A stretch of DNA of 64,000 nucleotides from Rhodanobacter sp. A1T4 (lineage in GTDB: Bacteria > Pseudomonadota > Gammaproteobacteria > Xanthomonadales > Rhodanobacteraceae): positions 413,512-477,511 of the forward strand of contig NZ_JACHCP010000001.1 in the NCBI RefSeq assembly GCF_014207185.1. The letters run 5' to 3'. Below the pieces are notes generated by a model. It worked only from the letters and a program-made list of their open reading frames with translations, was not told the origin of the DNA and made no database searches. Within the stretch, counting starts at the first letter, position 1. Each line of letters opens with the position of its first letter. The position numbers and the translations under genes were made by a program. This document shows, piece after piece, positions 45,069 through 54,788 of this stretch.

Positions 45069-46865
45069 TTACTTCAACGTGGTCTGGCTGGTGATCACCA
45101 TGCCGTCGGCCTCAACGTGCGTTTCCGCATCGATGCTGTTGACGCGGGCGGCCTGTGCCTTCATTGCGGCGAACTGCGCTTTTGAACGTGCGGCATCGGC
45201 GGCTATCTGAGTGGCGTCTTCAGGGCTGCTGTCTGCGGCATCGATTGACGGATCATCGCTCTTGCCCAGCGCAGCTGCAGTGGCGGAAAGGCTGTCCGCC
45301 TTCGCTTCCATCAGCTGTAGCCAGGTCATGTACATTGCGCCGCTAAGATGCATGCGGCCGGTGCGCCCGGTGTCGCCCGTGGGCGCCTTGAGCGTGTCGG
45401 CAAGCTGTGCATCTTCACCCGCACCCACGCCAATCGCGATGGCTTTGTCGCCGAGTGCAATCCACATCGGCTGTCCAAGCATGCTGGCCATATCCTTAGG
45501 CAGTGGTACTGGCGGTCCGTTGGGTGTGAGTTTGAGCTGGGCCAACGCCGGCACCATCATTTGGCTCATCGCCAGCAGACCGGTGGGGTTATTGCTGCCC
45601 AGCACGACACGGCCGGTGAAGGTCGGCATGCCGGTAGCGTCCTTGGCCGGCACCAGCGTGTCCAGCACGATGCGCAGGCCGAGCATGTCGCCGAACGGTG
45701 GAATCGCCGCCTTCTGCATGGCCGGGCCGAGCTTGGCGAAACCGTCGTTGAGATCGGTTAGTGCGGGACAGGTGAATGGATGAGCCGTGACGGCGTCGGC
45801 TTGAGCCGACCAGAATGTGCGCAATTGTGCGATCGGCAGTGCAATGCTGACGTCGAATGGCGCGGTCCCGGCGCTGCCCAGACCAGGTAGTTCCACCTTC
45901 AATCCGGAGAACGCCTTGCTGATGTCGTCAGCTAGCGCGATATCGAAGCGCACGTTCTGGTGTCCGGTATCCAGCTGGGTGTATCCGAAGCTGACGGCTG
46001 GCACGCGTGCGGCGATGCGGGCTGCTTCGGGTGCGCAGCTGGGCGAGGTCTGCAGCTGGTTGGCCACCGGCTCGCCGGTTTTGGCCGATTCAGCAGCGGC
46101 GTGTGCCTTGATGATCGAGGCGAACAATGGATCGGTGCCGCTGATCGCCATCGGCAGTGCGCGGGTCAGGTCGAGGTCGCCGACCACCCAGTTCTGATAA
46201 CCCTTGGCCTTGGCCAGGGTCGCCAGTCGGCCGTCATCCTGCAGGCTCTTCTCCGGTCGGTCGAGGCCAAGCGCCTGACGCAGTAGCGCTGGCGATGCAT
46301 CCGCCGGCAGCAGTGAGAGCACGGCCTGCTTGCCGACCATCGCGATAATGGCCTGCGTGCCTGAAGCCGCAAAGGTGTATTTGCGATAGCTCTGCGCACC
46401 GAGACTGACGACATCGAGCTTCTTGCCATACGCGGTTTCCAATCGTCCGATAAAACCATCGAAGGCTTTCGGGTCGCTCAGGCCGATGCGCAATACCGGC
46501 GCCAGGCCCAGGCCATACAGAGCGGAATAACCCTTCAGGTCGAGGCCGGCATTCTGGGCGAAGGTTTCGATCGTCTTGCCGTTGAATTCGGCGACCAGCG
46601 CGTGCATCAGGCGCGCGCCATCCGGATCTTTCTGGGCCATCTGGTCGGCCGTGGCATTGAGCTGAGCCAGCTGCGAAGGCAGTTGCGTATCGGCTTGGGT
46701 CAGCAGTGCCTTGCGCGTGTCGTCGTCCAGCACATCCAGATTGGCTACCACGTAAGGCGTATCGGCCGGCACGAAAGCCAGCGGAGCGTCCTTGTCCTTG
46801 TGTCCGCAAGCTGCCAGCACGAAGCTAGTCAAGCCCAGCGCCATGAAGCGCGTCGTCGATCGCAT
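45069..46865 (-). CDS. Predicted large lipoprotein of unknown function
   Basis: Protein of 598 aa starting MRSTTRFMALGLTSFVLAAC, a lipoprotein signal with the lipobox cysteine at residue 20 followed by Gly. The mature part is long and mostly soluble, with repeated segments such as LAFVPADTPYVVANLD near the start, suggestive of a DUF3352-like fold (predicted family, not verified). The C-terminus is helical and Ala-rich. No catalytic motif was recognised. It lies between the BON gene and pyrB and has its own terminator. Confidence 0.6.
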   Translation of the reverse strand: MRSTTRFMALGLTSFVLAACGHKDKDAPLAFVPADTPYVVANLDVLDDDTRKALLTQADTQLPSQLAQLNATADQMAQKDPDGARLMHALVAEFNGKTIETFAQNAGLDLKGYSALYGLGLAPVLRIGLSDPKAFDGFIGRLETAYGKKLDVVSLGAQSYRKYTFAASGTQAIIAMVGKQAVLSLLPADASPALLRQALGLDRPEKSLQDDGRLATLAKAKGYQNWVVGDLDLTRALPMAISGTDPLFASIIKAHAAAESAKTGEPVANQLQTSPSCAPEAARIAARVPAVSFGYTQLDTGHQNVRFDIALADDISKAFSGLKVELPGLGSAGTAPFDVSIALPIAQLRTFWSAQADAVTAHPFTCPALTDLNDGFAKLGPAMQKAAIPPFGDMLGLRIVLDTLVPAKDATGMPTFTGRVVLGSNNPTGLLAMSQMMVPALAQLKLTPNGPPVPLPKDMASMLGQPMWIALGDKAIAIGVGAGEDAQLADTLKAPTGDTGRTGRMHLSGAMYMTWLQLMEAKADSLSATAAALGKSDDPSIDAADSSPEDATQIAADAARSKAQFAAMKAQAARVNSIDAETHVEADGMVITSQTTLK

Positions 46866-47012
46866 GATGATCCCCAGAGTTTATGAGTGCTGCGGGGATA
46901 TTATGCCGCTTTGCGGGTTGTCGCGGTGCGGCAAATTAACGATAACTTTGCGTATCCGGCCAAAGATCAAAGAACGTCCGCTTTGGTTGCCGCTAGGCGG
47001 GAGCCTGGTTCG

Positions 47013-47939
47013 TCAGCGCGCCAGCAGCTCGTTCAGCACGGCCATACGTACAAACACGCCGTTGCCGACCTGTTCGAGAATGCGCGACTGCGCACCGTCA
47101 GCCACGTCGGAAGCAATCTCGATACCACGGTTGATCGGGCCAGGGTGCATCACCAGGCAGCCCTTGGCGGCAAGCGCGAGGCGGCGCTGATCGAGGCCGT
47201 AATGGTTGAAGTAGGCGGTTTCGTCCGGCAGATCGATAGCGGCCATGCGCTCTTTCTGCAGGCGCAGGGTAATCACCGCGTCGGCGCCGCGGATCGCCTC
47301 GTCGAAATTCTCGACGTAATGAACCTTGGGAAATTCCTCCGCTGACGGCATCAGCGTGGACGGGCCGCACACGCGAATTTCCTTGGTGCCCAGCGCGGTC
47401 AGCGCGTGGATGTCCGAACGCGCCACGCGCGAATGCTTGATGTCGCCGCAGATCACCACGATCAGATTTTCGAAATCCGGTCGGTGCTGGCGGATGGTCA
47501 AGACGTCGAGCAGACCCTGCGTGGGATGCGCGCGGTTGCCGTCGCCGGCGTTGATCACCGACACGCCGCTCATCGCATGTCCCACCAACTCGTCTGGCGT
47601 ACCGGACTGCTTGTGGCGCACGATGATCGCATCGAGGTGCATTGCCTCGAGGGTATGCAGGGTGTCGAACAGTTCCTCGCCCTTGCTGGTCGACGAGAAG
47701 CCGATATCGAAGTTGACGACGTCTGCACCGAGTCGCCGCGCGGCCAATTCGAACGAAGTGCGCGTACGCGTGGAAGGTTCGAAGAACAGGTTCAGTACCG
47801 TGCGACCGGCCAGTACGCTGAGCTTGCGCGTACCGTGGGCACAGGCGTCTCGCAGCGCTTCGGCGCGATCGAGCAGGCGCTCGATGGTGTCGCGCGGCAG
47901 GTTTTCCAGCGTGGTGAGGTGGCGCAGACGTGGGCTCAT
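47013..47939 (-). CDS. pyrB: Aspartate carbamoyltransferase, catalytic chain
   Basis: Enzyme of 308 aa that condenses carbamoyl phosphate and aspartate at the start of pyrimidine synthesis. Motifs: FFEPSTRTRTSFELA (carbamoyl-phosphate binding), DGNRAHPTQGLLD, ICGDIKHSRVARSD and the terminal MHPGPINRG. Length matches class B catalytic chains. No pyrI or inactive pyrC' follows, though Pseudomonas has pyrC' here. It is the last gene of a minus-strand block with ruvX and algH. Confidence 0.96.
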   Translation of the reverse strand: MSPRLRHLTTLENLPRDTIERLLDRAEALRDACAHGTRKLSVLAGRTVLNLFFEPSTRTRTSFELAARRLGADVVNFDIGFSSTSKGEELFDTLHTLEAMHLDAIIVRHKQSGTPDELVGHAMSGVSVINAGDGNRAHPTQGLLDVLTIRQHRPDFENLIVVICGDIKHSRVARSDIHALTALGTKEIRVCGPSTLMPSAEEFPKVHYVENFDEAIRGADAVITLRLQKERMAAIDLPDETAYFNHYGLDQRRLALAAKGCLVMHPGPINRGIEIASDVADGAQSRILEQVGNGVFVRMAVLNELLAR

Positions 47940-47971
47940 GGCATCGGTTCTGAAAGTGGGGTATGAAGTGC

Positions 47972-48415
47972 TCAGTGATCGGTGGCAGGCGCTGCTGGGG
48001 TTTCAAGCAGCCAGCGTTCCACGATGACAGCGGCGGCCTCGGCATCGATTGTTACAGCATCACGCCGCCGCTTGAGGCCGGCGGCGCGCGCTTCGGCAAA
48101 CCTTTCGGCAGCGTCCTGCGAACTGTGCCGTTCATCGACAAAGGCGACGGGCAGGCCGTAACGTTTTTGCAGTTGTCCGGCAAAACGGCGGGCGGTGCGA
48201 CTAGCTGGCTGTTCACCGCCATCGAGGGTCAACGGCAGGCCAACGATCAGGGTGTCCGGCAGCCATTCCTTGTGCAGGGCATCGATGCGTTGCCAATCCG
48301 GCTCGCCATCACGCACGGCAATCGTGGTGAGTGCCCGTGCGCTGGCGGTAAAGCGATTGCCGACCGCCACGCCAGTGAGTTTGCTGCCGACATCGAAACC
48401 GAGCACACAGCTCAT
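47972..48415 (-). CDS. ruvX: Putative Holliday junction resolvase / pre-16S rRNA nuclease RuvX (YqgF)
   Basis: RNase H-fold protein of 147 aa from the ATG at 48415, which overlaps the algH stop by four bases. Family signatures: GFDVGSKLTGVAVGN at the N-terminus, TLIVGLPLTLDG, and VAFVDERHSSQDAAERF with the later DAEAAAVIVERWL. The acidic residues of the RNase H site (D8, E/D near 95 and D near 121) are present. In E. coli YqgF processes the 5' end of 16S rRNA. It is 33 bases upstream of pyrB. Confidence 0.93.
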   Translation of the reverse strand: MSCVLGFDVGSKLTGVAVGNRFTASARALTTIAVRDGEPDWQRIDALHKEWLPDTLIVGLPLTLDGGEQPASRTARRFAGQLQKRYGLPVAFVDERHSSQDAAERFAEARAAGLKRRRDAVTIDAEAAAVIVERWLLETPAAPATDH

Positions 48416-48981
48416 GCGTGGCCCGCGTAGCTGGACAGCTGCCGTGGGTCGACGCCGACCAGCCCGGCGGCGGCGCTCCAGCGATCTTCCAGTGGTGTGT
48501 CGAACACGATGCTGCCGCTGGCTTCGGCGGTCAGCCATGCGTTCGCCATCAGTTCCTGCTCCAGCTGGCCGGCGTCCCAGCCGGCGTAGCCGAGCGCCAT
48601 CACGGCCTGGCTAGGGCCTTCACCGGCGGCCATTGCCACCAGGATGTCGCGCGACGTGGTGACAGACCACTGGGCATTGATGCGGTAGCTCGACTCCCAG
48701 TAGCCGTGCTCGCGGTGCAGCACGAAGCCGCGCTCCTGCTGCACCGGCCCGCCGATCAGCACTGGCGCGTCGGCCAGATCACTGTCGAGGCATTCGAGTT
48801 TCATCTGTGCCAGCACGTCACCGAAGCGATACTCGGACAACTGATTTACCAGCAGGCCGACGGCCCCATCCTCGTCGTGCTGGCAGAGCAGCGCCACGCC
48901 GCGCGAAAACGGCGGATCGGCCAGACTGGGCATGGCGATCAGGAAATGGCCGGTGAGTATGTTGGGTACGACGGTGTTCAT
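48412..48981 (-). CDS. YqgE/AlgH family protein
   Basis: Protein of 189 aa, UPF0301 family. Signatures: LTGHFLIAMPSLADPPFSRGVALLCQHDEDGAVGLLVN (in parts), VLIGGPVQQERGFVLH, and ALGYAGWDAGQLEQEL. The fold is known, the molecular role is not. In Pseudomonas AlgH affects exopolysaccharide and other traits. It is coupled to ruvX, matching the common algH-ruvX pair. Confidence 0.92.
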   Translation of the reverse strand: MNTVVPNILTGHFLIAMPSLADPPFSRGVALLCQHDEDGAVGLLVNQLSEYRFGDVLAQMKLECLDSDLADAPVLIGGPVQQERGFVLHREHGYWESSYRINAQWSVTTSRDILVAMAAGEGPSQAVMALGYAGWDAGQLEQELMANAWLTAEASGSIVFDTPLEDRWSAAAGLVGVDPRQLSSYAGHA

Positions 48982-49015
48982 GGCACCATTGTAAGCACGT
49001 CACACGCGTCGCGCT

Positions 49016-49918
49016 TCAGCGGGTTTGCAGCACGTTGTTCGGCTGGAACTGCCAGGTGCGGGTGATATTGAGTTCGTCGATCTTTTCGCCGCTTTGCGGT
49101 GCCGGTGGGAATGGCGCAGCCAGTCGCACAATCCGTTCAGCTGCGGCATCAAGCAGCTTTTCTCCGGAGCTGTGGATCACGTCAATGCTCTTGATGCTAC
49201 CGTCAAGATTGAGCACGACGGTAAGCAGCACGTCGCCATGCACGCCACGCCTGCGCGCCTCGTCCGGATAGTTCAGATTGCCGATCCGTTCGACGCGGTC
49301 GGACCATCCGCGCATATAGGCGGCGTAAGCGTATTCCTTCGTGCTGGCAGTGAGGAATTTGATCTTGGGGCGCTTGGCGTAGGCTACCTTTTTACGATTC
49401 ACCTCGGCGGTGAGCTTCGCGATGGCCTGCTCAGTCTGCGCTTCCGTGCTGGTGGCGGCCTGATTCTGCGGGTCGACCTGCTTTTCCGCGGTATCGCTAT
49501 TCACGTCGAAGTTGCTGGTGCCGCTGGTAGTCACCATCCGGGTTGGCGTGGCATCGGTGGGTTGCGCAATGGCTGCTTCGACCGGAGTCGGCGCCGTGCC
49601 TGGGTTCGGCTGCGGAAGCGGGCCGGAAAAAAGATCCGAGGGCCTTGCGGCGCGGTCGTTTTGTCCGCCACCGCTGTTGTTGGCCTGGGCCAGAAAGTCC
49701 ACTTTGTCCGGTGCTTCCTGATTGGCGACGTTGACCAAGGTAACGTCCAGCGTGGGAAGGCTGGGCTTCAGCTTCGCAAAGTGGAAGGTGATGCCGAGCA
49801 AGAGCACCCCGTGCAGCAACAGTGAAAACAGCAGGGTGGCGCTGATCGGGTTGGGTGCTTCGCCGGCCGCTTTTATCGAGACGGTCGGCTTGAGGTGATC
49901 CGTTGCAGGTTGACTCAC
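49016..49918 (-). CDS. TonB-family energy transducer (TonB3-like)
   Basis: Protein of 300 aa starting at the GTG at 49918, which overlaps the gshB stop (GTGA). Order: short cytoplasmic N-terminus, one membrane anchor (about 26-46; LLFSLLLHGVLLLGITF, with the His seen in TonB anchors), a long Pro/Ala/Thr/Asn-rich linker, and a C-terminal TonB domain (about 215-296) with YPDEARRRGVHGDVLLTVVL. The linker lacks the usual X-Pro repeat of classical TonB. No exbB or exbD lies nearby. In Pseudomonas the gene in this position, tonB3, is needed for twitching motility, suggesting a pilus role here (inference). Confidence 0.88.
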   Translation of the reverse strand: MSQPATDHLKPTVSIKAAGEAPNPISATLLFSLLLHGVLLLGITFHFAKLKPSLPTLDVTLVNVANQEAPDKVDFLAQANNSGGGQNDRAARPSDLFSGPLPQPNPGTAPTPVEAAIAQPTDATPTRMVTTSGTSNFDVNSDTAEKQVDPQNQAATSTEAQTEQAIAKLTAEVNRKKVAYAKRPKIKFLTASTKEYAYAAYMRGWSDRVERIGNLNYPDEARRRGVHGDVLLTVVLNLDGSIKSIDVIHSSGEKLLDAAAERIVRLAAPFPPAPQSGEKIDELNITRTWQFQPNNVLQTR

Positions 49919-50892
49919 GCGGCGCGATTTCCGGAAACGCGCTGCTCGATGACGTCGAACAGCTGGCCGGCAATATTAAGCCCGAACTGTGCGTCCAGTT
50001 CGCGCACGCAAGTCGGTGATGTGACGTTGATCTCGGTCAGGTAATCCCCGATCACGTCCAGGCCGACGAACAGCAGGCCGCGTCGGCGCAGCTCGGGTGC
50101 GACCTGGGTCACAATCCAGCGATCGCGTTCGGACAGCGGCAGGCCTTCGCCGCGACCGCCGGCCGCGAGATTGCCGCGAAATTCGTTGCCCTGGGGAATG
50201 CGCGCCAGCGCGTACGGCACCGGTTCGCCGTCGATCACCAGGATGCGTTTGTCGCCGGCGGTAATTTCGGGAATGTATTTCTGCGCGATGGTGAGCTGAC
50301 GGCCTTCACCGTGGGCGCCGCCGGCCAGCAGGGTTTCCAGCATCGAGTTGAGATTGCTGTCGCCGGCCTTGACCCGAAAGATGCCGCGCCCACCCATCCC
50401 GTCCAGTGGTTTCAGCACTACCTCGCCATGTTCGGCGGTGAAACGGCGCAGTTCCGTCGCGTCGCGCGCTACCAGCGTCGGCACGATGCACTGCGGAAAC
50501 TGCAGCGCGAACAGCTTCTCGTTGCAGTCGCGCAACGACTGCGGATCGTTGACGACGGCCACGCCACTGCGCTGGGCGACTTCCAGCACCATGCTGTCGT
50601 AGATGAACTGGGCGTCGACCGGTGGATCCTTGCGCATCAGCACCACGTCGATCTCGCGCAGATCCTGCCAATGCGCCTCGCCCAGCGTGTACCAGTTTTT
50701 CGGATCGTCGCGCACGCTGAGCGTAGCGATCCGCGCCCACGGCGCGCCATCGCGCAGCGCCAGATCGCCCTGCTCGAAATAATGCAGCGTGTGTCCGCGA
50801 CGCTGGGCTTCCAGCAGCATGGCCAGACTGGTGTCCTTGGCTACCTTGATCGCGCCGATGGGGTCCATCAGCACGGCGACCGAAAGGGTCAT
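49915..50892 (-). CDS. gshB: Glutathione synthetase
   Basis: ATP-grasp enzyme of 325 aa joining gamma-glutamylcysteine and glycine. Features: MDPIGAIKVAKDTSLAMLLEAQ at the N-terminus, PLDGMGGRGIFRVK (ATP-grasp loop), QKYIPEITAGDKRILVIDGEPV, and the C-terminal VGLDVIGDYLTEINVTSPT. Length fits the family. It starts the minus-strand block gshB-tonB-algH-ruvX-pyrB and is divergent from pilG. Confidence 0.97.
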   Translation of the reverse strand: MTLSVAVLMDPIGAIKVAKDTSLAMLLEAQRRGHTLHYFEQGDLALRDGAPWARIATLSVRDDPKNWYTLGEAHWQDLREIDVVLMRKDPPVDAQFIYDSMVLEVAQRSGVAVVNDPQSLRDCNEKLFALQFPQCIVPTLVARDATELRRFTAEHGEVVLKPLDGMGGRGIFRVKAGDSNLNSMLETLLAGGAHGEGRQLTIAQKYIPEITAGDKRILVIDGEPVPYALARIPQGNEFRGNLAAGGRGEGLPLSERDRWIVTQVAPELRRRGLLFVGLDVIGDYLTEINVTSPTCVRELDAQFGLNIAGQLFDVIEQRVSGNRAA

Positions 50893-51284
50893 GGCGATTC
50901 TCCGTTGTTATTCAAATGCGGTATTCAACCCAGCGCCGGACAAGCTCGCGGCCACGCAGGCCTCTTGAATTCGTCAGATTGACATCATCGGGTGCGATGG
51001 TCGTCGAGATGGTCGGCGGCGACAAGCTCGGCTTGGCCGGAGCTGTCGCCATGAGCCCGATGGTGCCAATATAGGTCACGTTGTGCGTGTTGCTTGTTGA
51101 GTCTGCGCGATTATTGCTTGACAGTCTTGGCGGGCAGGCGGTACACAACTAAAGCTTATTGAGCGCCGGCGCAGAGCGGGCTTCGCCTGATTTTGTTTCG
51201 TGATTTTTTACACGTACGAACGACGGCACACAAGTTGCTTGTCTTCGTGATTGACCTGAGCTCGCGCGGGCCCCAGGGGGAGTA
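50893..51284. other. Divergent intergenic region gshB / pilG
   Basis: 392 bases with no supported gene; a 78-codon minus-strand frame inside it (50912-51148) has no ribosome binding site and no recognisable content. The stretch nearest pilG ends in CAGGGGGAG, the pilG ribosome binding site. A possible promoter is listed separately. Nothing else is evident. Confidence 0.45.
51118..51147 (+). promoter_or_regulatory. Possible sigma-70 promoter for the pilG operon
   Basis: A perfect TTGACA -35 box at 51118-51123 is followed after 18 bases by TACACA (51142-51147), a poor -10 box (about 3 of 6). It is 138 bases before the pilG start. The -35 is convincing, the -10 is not. Confidence 0.3.
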
Positions 51285-51698
51285 GTGAATTTGAACGTTA
51301 GTGCTAATGACTTGACCGGTCTCAAGGTCATGGTGATCGACGACTCAAAAACCATTCGGCGCACAGCGGAAACCTTGCTGACGAAGGAAGGCTGTGACGT
51401 GGTGACAGCAGTTGACGGGTTCGAGGCGCTTGCCAAGATCTCCGACCAGAAACCGGCGATCATTTTCGTCGACATCATGATGCCGCGGCTGGATGGTTAT
51501 CAGACCTGCGCGCTGATCAAGAACAATCCGCAGTTTCGTGCGACGCCCGTGATCATGCTCAGTTCGAAAGACGGCCTGTTCGACAAGGCGCGTGGCCGTA
51601 TCGTGGGTGCCGAACAATATCTGACCAAGCCGTTCACGCGTGACGAACTGCTTGGTGCCATCCACCGCCATGTCAGCACCGTGCCTGCGAGCCGCTGA
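51285..51698 (+). CDS. pilG: Twitching motility response regulator PilG
   Basis: Single-domain response regulator of 137 aa starting at the GTG at 51285, six bases after GGGGGAG. Receiver features: D19/D20 in VMVIDDSKTIRR, phospho-acceptor D63 in FVDIMMPRLDGYQ, and K115 in the YLTKPF motif. PilG is the output of the Pil-Chp system that promotes pilus extension and cAMP production. It heads the operon pilG-pilH-pilI-pilJ-chpA-chpB-chpC. Confidence 0.95.
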   Translation: MNLNVSANDLTGLKVMVIDDSKTIRRTAETLLTKEGCDVVTAVDGFEALAKISDQKPAIIFVDIMMPRLDGYQTCALIKNNPQFRATPVIMLSSKDGLFDKARGRIVGAEQYLTKPFTRDELLGAIHRHVSTVPASR

Positions 51699-51720
51699 CT
51701 GCAGATTCTGAGGGGAGCCT

Positions 51721-52092
51721 GTGGCCAATATTCTCATCATCGATGACTCACCGACCGACGTGCGCGTGTTCACCACGCTGCTCGAGCGTGCGGGGCATGA
51801 GGTTGTCGCCGTCAACAGTGCTGAAGAAGGCATCGAACGGGCGCGGGCTGATTTGCCCAGCCTGGTCATCATGGACGTGATCATGCCAGGCATGAATGGG
51901 TTTCAGGCCACGCGCACGCTGAGCCGCGATCCGATCACGGCGGGCGTGCCGATCGTGATGATCACGACCAAGTCGATGGAAACCGATCGGGTGTGGGGTT
52001 TGCGTCAGGGTGCCCGCGCGTTCATCACCAAGCCGGTGAATGAGAAAGAGCTGCTGGCCTGCATCAACGATCTGTTACCGGGTGTGGCATGA
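51721..52092 (+). CDS. pilH: Twitching motility response regulator PilH
   Basis: Single-domain response regulator of 123 aa starting at the GTG at 51721 with GAGGGGAG upstream. Acidic pocket D8/D9, phospho-acceptor D52 in VIMDVIMPGMNGFQ, and the AFITKPVNEKELL lysine are intact. In Pseudomonas PilH acts as phosphate sink or retraction-side output opposing PilG. Its stop overlaps the pilI start by four bases. Confidence 0.95.
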   Translation: MANILIIDDSPTDVRVFTTLLERAGHEVVAVNSAEEGIERARADLPSLVIMDVIMPGMNGFQATRTLSRDPITAGVPIVMITTKSMETDRVWGLRQGARAFITKPVNEKELLACINDLLPGVA

Positions 52093-52628
52093 ACCAGTCC
52101 GTCAACCGCACGCCTTTTGAGATTCTGGCCCGCTACGAGCGGCTGTCGCTGGCACACGCCTCTGACACGCAGGACAAGCTGGAAGCGCCTGGGTTGTGGC
52201 GCGGCATCGGTTTTCGCGTCGGTTCACGTTTGCTGGTCAGCGGCATCGACGAGATCAACGAGCTGCTGGCCGTACCCACGCTCACGCCGGTGCCGGGTAC
52301 CCAGCCCTGGTTGCTCGGTGTGGCCAACGTGCGCGGCAATCTGGTGCCGGTAGTCGATTTTGCGCGCTTCCTGTTCGGCGAGCGCACGCAGTACTCCGAT
52401 CGCACCCGCCTGCTGATCGTGCGCCAGGGCAATGGCAGCGTGGCGCTGCTGGTCGACGAAGTATTCGGCCAGCGCACGGTAGACGAGGAGCAGCGGCGTG
52501 ACGCTGGGCGCGAGGACGACCCGCGGCTGACGCGCTTCGTCGAAAATCGCGTCGGCGAGCAGCAGTTGGCGATTTTCAGCATGCATCGATTGGTACGCGC
52601 ACCGGATTTTCGTCAGGCCGCGGCCTGA
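52089..52628 (+). CDS. pilI: CheW-like scaffold protein PilI
   Basis: CheW-domain adaptor of 179 aa linking the receptor PilJ to the kinase ChpA. The domain has GIGFRVGSRLLVSGIDEINELL, PWLLGVANVRGNLVPVVDF (the conserved CheW core) and LIVRQGNGSVALLVDEVFGQR. The ATG at 52089 overlaps the pilH stop. It is followed after about 130 bases by pilJ; part of that gap is an imperfect GGCCGG-rich stretch. Confidence 0.94.
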   Translation: MNQSVNRTPFEILARYERLSLAHASDTQDKLEAPGLWRGIGFRVGSRLLVSGIDEINELLAVPTLTPVPGTQPWLLGVANVRGNLVPVVDFARFLFGERTQYSDRTRLLIVRQGNGSVALLVDEVFGQRTVDEEQRRDAGREDDPRLTRFVENRVGEQQLAIFSMHRLVRAPDFRQAAA

Positions 52629-52757
52629 TCATCCGATCGCGCTTTAGACAAGAAGGGCCGGCGCCCATCGTGGCCGGATTTTGGTTAGCAAGTCCCAGGC
52701 CGGTACCCGCCCAACAAAGCGGAGCCGATCAGGTCAGGTCAGACGGACGAGGTGAAC

Positions 52758-54788
52758 ATGAGCACTACCGGGGGCGTTAGCAGGGAACGGGGTTATGCCG
52801 TTTACATTGTCCTGCTTGTGGTTTCGATTGGTTTTGCGGCGCTCGATTTCGGTTTGCTGAACCAGAAGAACAGCGAGGATCGACAGGCCATCGCGCTGAC
52901 CACACAGATTCAGGTGCTGTCGCAGCAGACGGCAAAATCCGCGCTGGAAGCGGCGAACGGCAATGCCGAGTCCTTCAATGAACTCGCAGCCAATCGCAAT
53001 TCCATTGATTCGGCAGTGCAGCGTCTGATCAAGGGCGATACGCATACAGATATGCCGGGCTACGACGATAAAAGCACCACATTGACCGGTCGCGCCGTGA
53101 TCGCGCTGAATGATTCGTGGAAGCAGCTCGACGACGACATCGGCAAGATCCTTTCCAACAAGGCGGTGGTGACCGACTCCGGCGTGCGCGCCAATACGCT
53201 GGCGCAGCAGATGCCCTTGCTCAACTCGAGCATGGAGCAGGTGGTCAACATTCTGCAGCAGCACAACGGCAGCTCCGATCAGATGCTCGGCACGTCCCGC
53301 CAGATGCTGTCCGGTGACCGAATCATCCGTCGCGTGCAGGAAGTGTTACAGGGTGGCGACAACGCGCAGTCGGCGGCCGATGGCCTGTCCCGCGATGCGC
53401 AGTTGTACGGCAACGTATTGAAGGGTCTGCTCGAGGGCAATTCGGAAAGTGGCGTGAAGCCCATTGGCGACGCCAACGCCAAAAAGATCCTCACGGATAT
53501 GACGGATAGCTGGAACAAGCTGGCCGATCCCGTGGCCAAGCTGGTTGCAGCGGCCGGCAACCTTGCCGACGTGAAGCACGCCGGTAACCAGGCTTCGCTG
53601 GATTCGCAGACGGTGCTGTTGCGCGCGAACGATTTGTCCGAGCAGGTCGGCAAGCTGCCGTTGCGCCGCCTGTTCCCGAATGTATGGTGGGGCTTGTTCG
53701 GTGCGATCGCCGCGGTGGTTTTCGCCGTCGCGCTGGTTATTACCCTGGTCGGCGATCAGCGCCGCCGCTTCGCCAGCAGTGCCGAGCTCAACCAGCGTAA
53801 CCAGGAGGCGATCATGCGCCTGCTGGACGAAATGGGTTCGCTCGCCGAGGGCGACCTGACCGTAAAGACCACCGTGTCGGAGGACATCACCGGCGCCATC
53901 GCCGACTCGGTGAACTACGCCATCGACGAGCTGCGCTCCCTGGTAACCACCATCAACGAGACCTCCGAGCAGGTGTCGTCGTCGGCGCAGGAAACACAAA
54001 CCACGGCGCGTCATCTGGCCGACGCCGCCGAACAACAGGCGCAGCAGATCAGCTCGGCGACCTCGGCGATCAACCAGATCGTGAGCTCGATGGACATCGT
54101 GTCGAAGGATTCTGCCGAGTCGGCCGACGTGGCCGAGCGCTCGGTGAAGATCGCTTCGCACGGCGCCGAAGTGGTGCGCGAAACGATCTCCGGCATGGAC
54201 TCGATTCGCGACCAGATCCAGGAAACATCCAAGCGCATCAAGCGGCTGGGCGAATCCTCGCAGGAGATCGGCTCGATCGTGGAACTGATCAACGACATTG
54301 CCGAGCAGACCAACATCCTGGCGCTGAATGCCGCCATCCAGGCAGCCTCGGCCGGTGAGGCCGGTCGCGGTTTCGCGGTGGTGGCGGACGAAGTGCAGCG
54401 ACTGGCCGAACGCTCGACCAGTGCGACCAAACGTATCGAAACGCTGGTGCAGACGATTCAGTCCGATACCAACGAAGCGGTGAACTCGATGGAGCAGACC
54501 ACCGCCGAGGTGGTCGCCGGTGCGCGCCTGGCGGAGGATGCCGGTAGCGCGCTGGGCGATATCGAGCGCGTTTCGCACGATTTGTCGGCGCTGATTCAGA
54601 GCATCTCCACCGCGGCACGCGCGCAGTCGGCGGCGGCAACGGATGTCTCGGTGTCAATGAACGCGATTCAGGAAATTACTTCGCAGACCTCGCAGGGCGC
54701 GAGCCAGACGGCCGACTCGATCGGTACGTTGGCGCAGCTGGCGAGTGACCTGCGCCGCTCGGTGGCGCATTTCAAGTTGCCGGGTTGA
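52758..54788 (+). CDS. pilJ: Methyl-accepting chemotaxis protein PilJ
   Basis: Pilus-linked chemoreceptor of 676 aa; the ATG at 52758 is preferred to a GTG two codons upstream. Two membrane segments (about 14-33 and 308-332) bound a large periplasmic domain with PilJ repeats (SLEANxL-like helices and Gln/Asn-rich patches). A HAMP segment and long coiled coil follow, with the signalling tip [40 protein letters not shown] (in parts). PilJ detects pilus or surface contact and feeds the kinase ChpA. Methylation of this receptor is doubtful here because pilK is absent. Confidence 0.95.
   Translation: MSTTGGVSRERGYAVYIVLLVVSIGFAALDFGLLNQKNSEDRQAIALTTQIQVLSQQTAKSALEAANGNAESFNELAANRNSIDSAVQRLIKGDTHTDMPGYDDKSTTLTGRAVIALNDSWKQLDDDIGKILSNKAVVTDSGVRANTLAQQMPLLNSSMEQVVNILQQHNGSSDQMLGTSRQMLSGDRIIRRVQEVLQGGDNAQSAADGLSRDAQLYGNVLKGLLEGNSESGVKPIGDANAKKILTDMTDSWNKLADPVAKLVAAAGNLADVKHAGNQASLDSQTVLLRANDLSEQVGKLPLRRLFPNVWWGLFGAIAAVVFAVALVITLVGDQRRRFASSAELNQRNQEAIMRLLDEMGSLAEGDLTVKTTVSEDITGAIADSVNYAIDELRSLVTTINETSEQVSSSAQETQTTARHLADAAEQQAQQISSATSAINQIVSSMDIVSKDSAESADVAERSVKIASHGAEVVRETISGMDSIRDQIQETSKRIKRLGESSQEIGSIVELINDIAEQTNILALNAAIQAASAGEAGRGFAVVADEVQRLAERSTSATKRIETLVQTIQSDTNEAVNSMEQTTAEVVAGARLAEDAGSALGDIERVSHDLSALIQSISTAARAQSAAATDVSVSMNAIQEITSQTSQGASQTADSIGTLAQLASDLRRSVAHFKLPG

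Noticed and set aside
50912-51148. 78-codon minus-strand frame in the gshB-pilG gap
   Set aside because: No ribosome binding site, low-complexity content and overlap with the expected promoter region.
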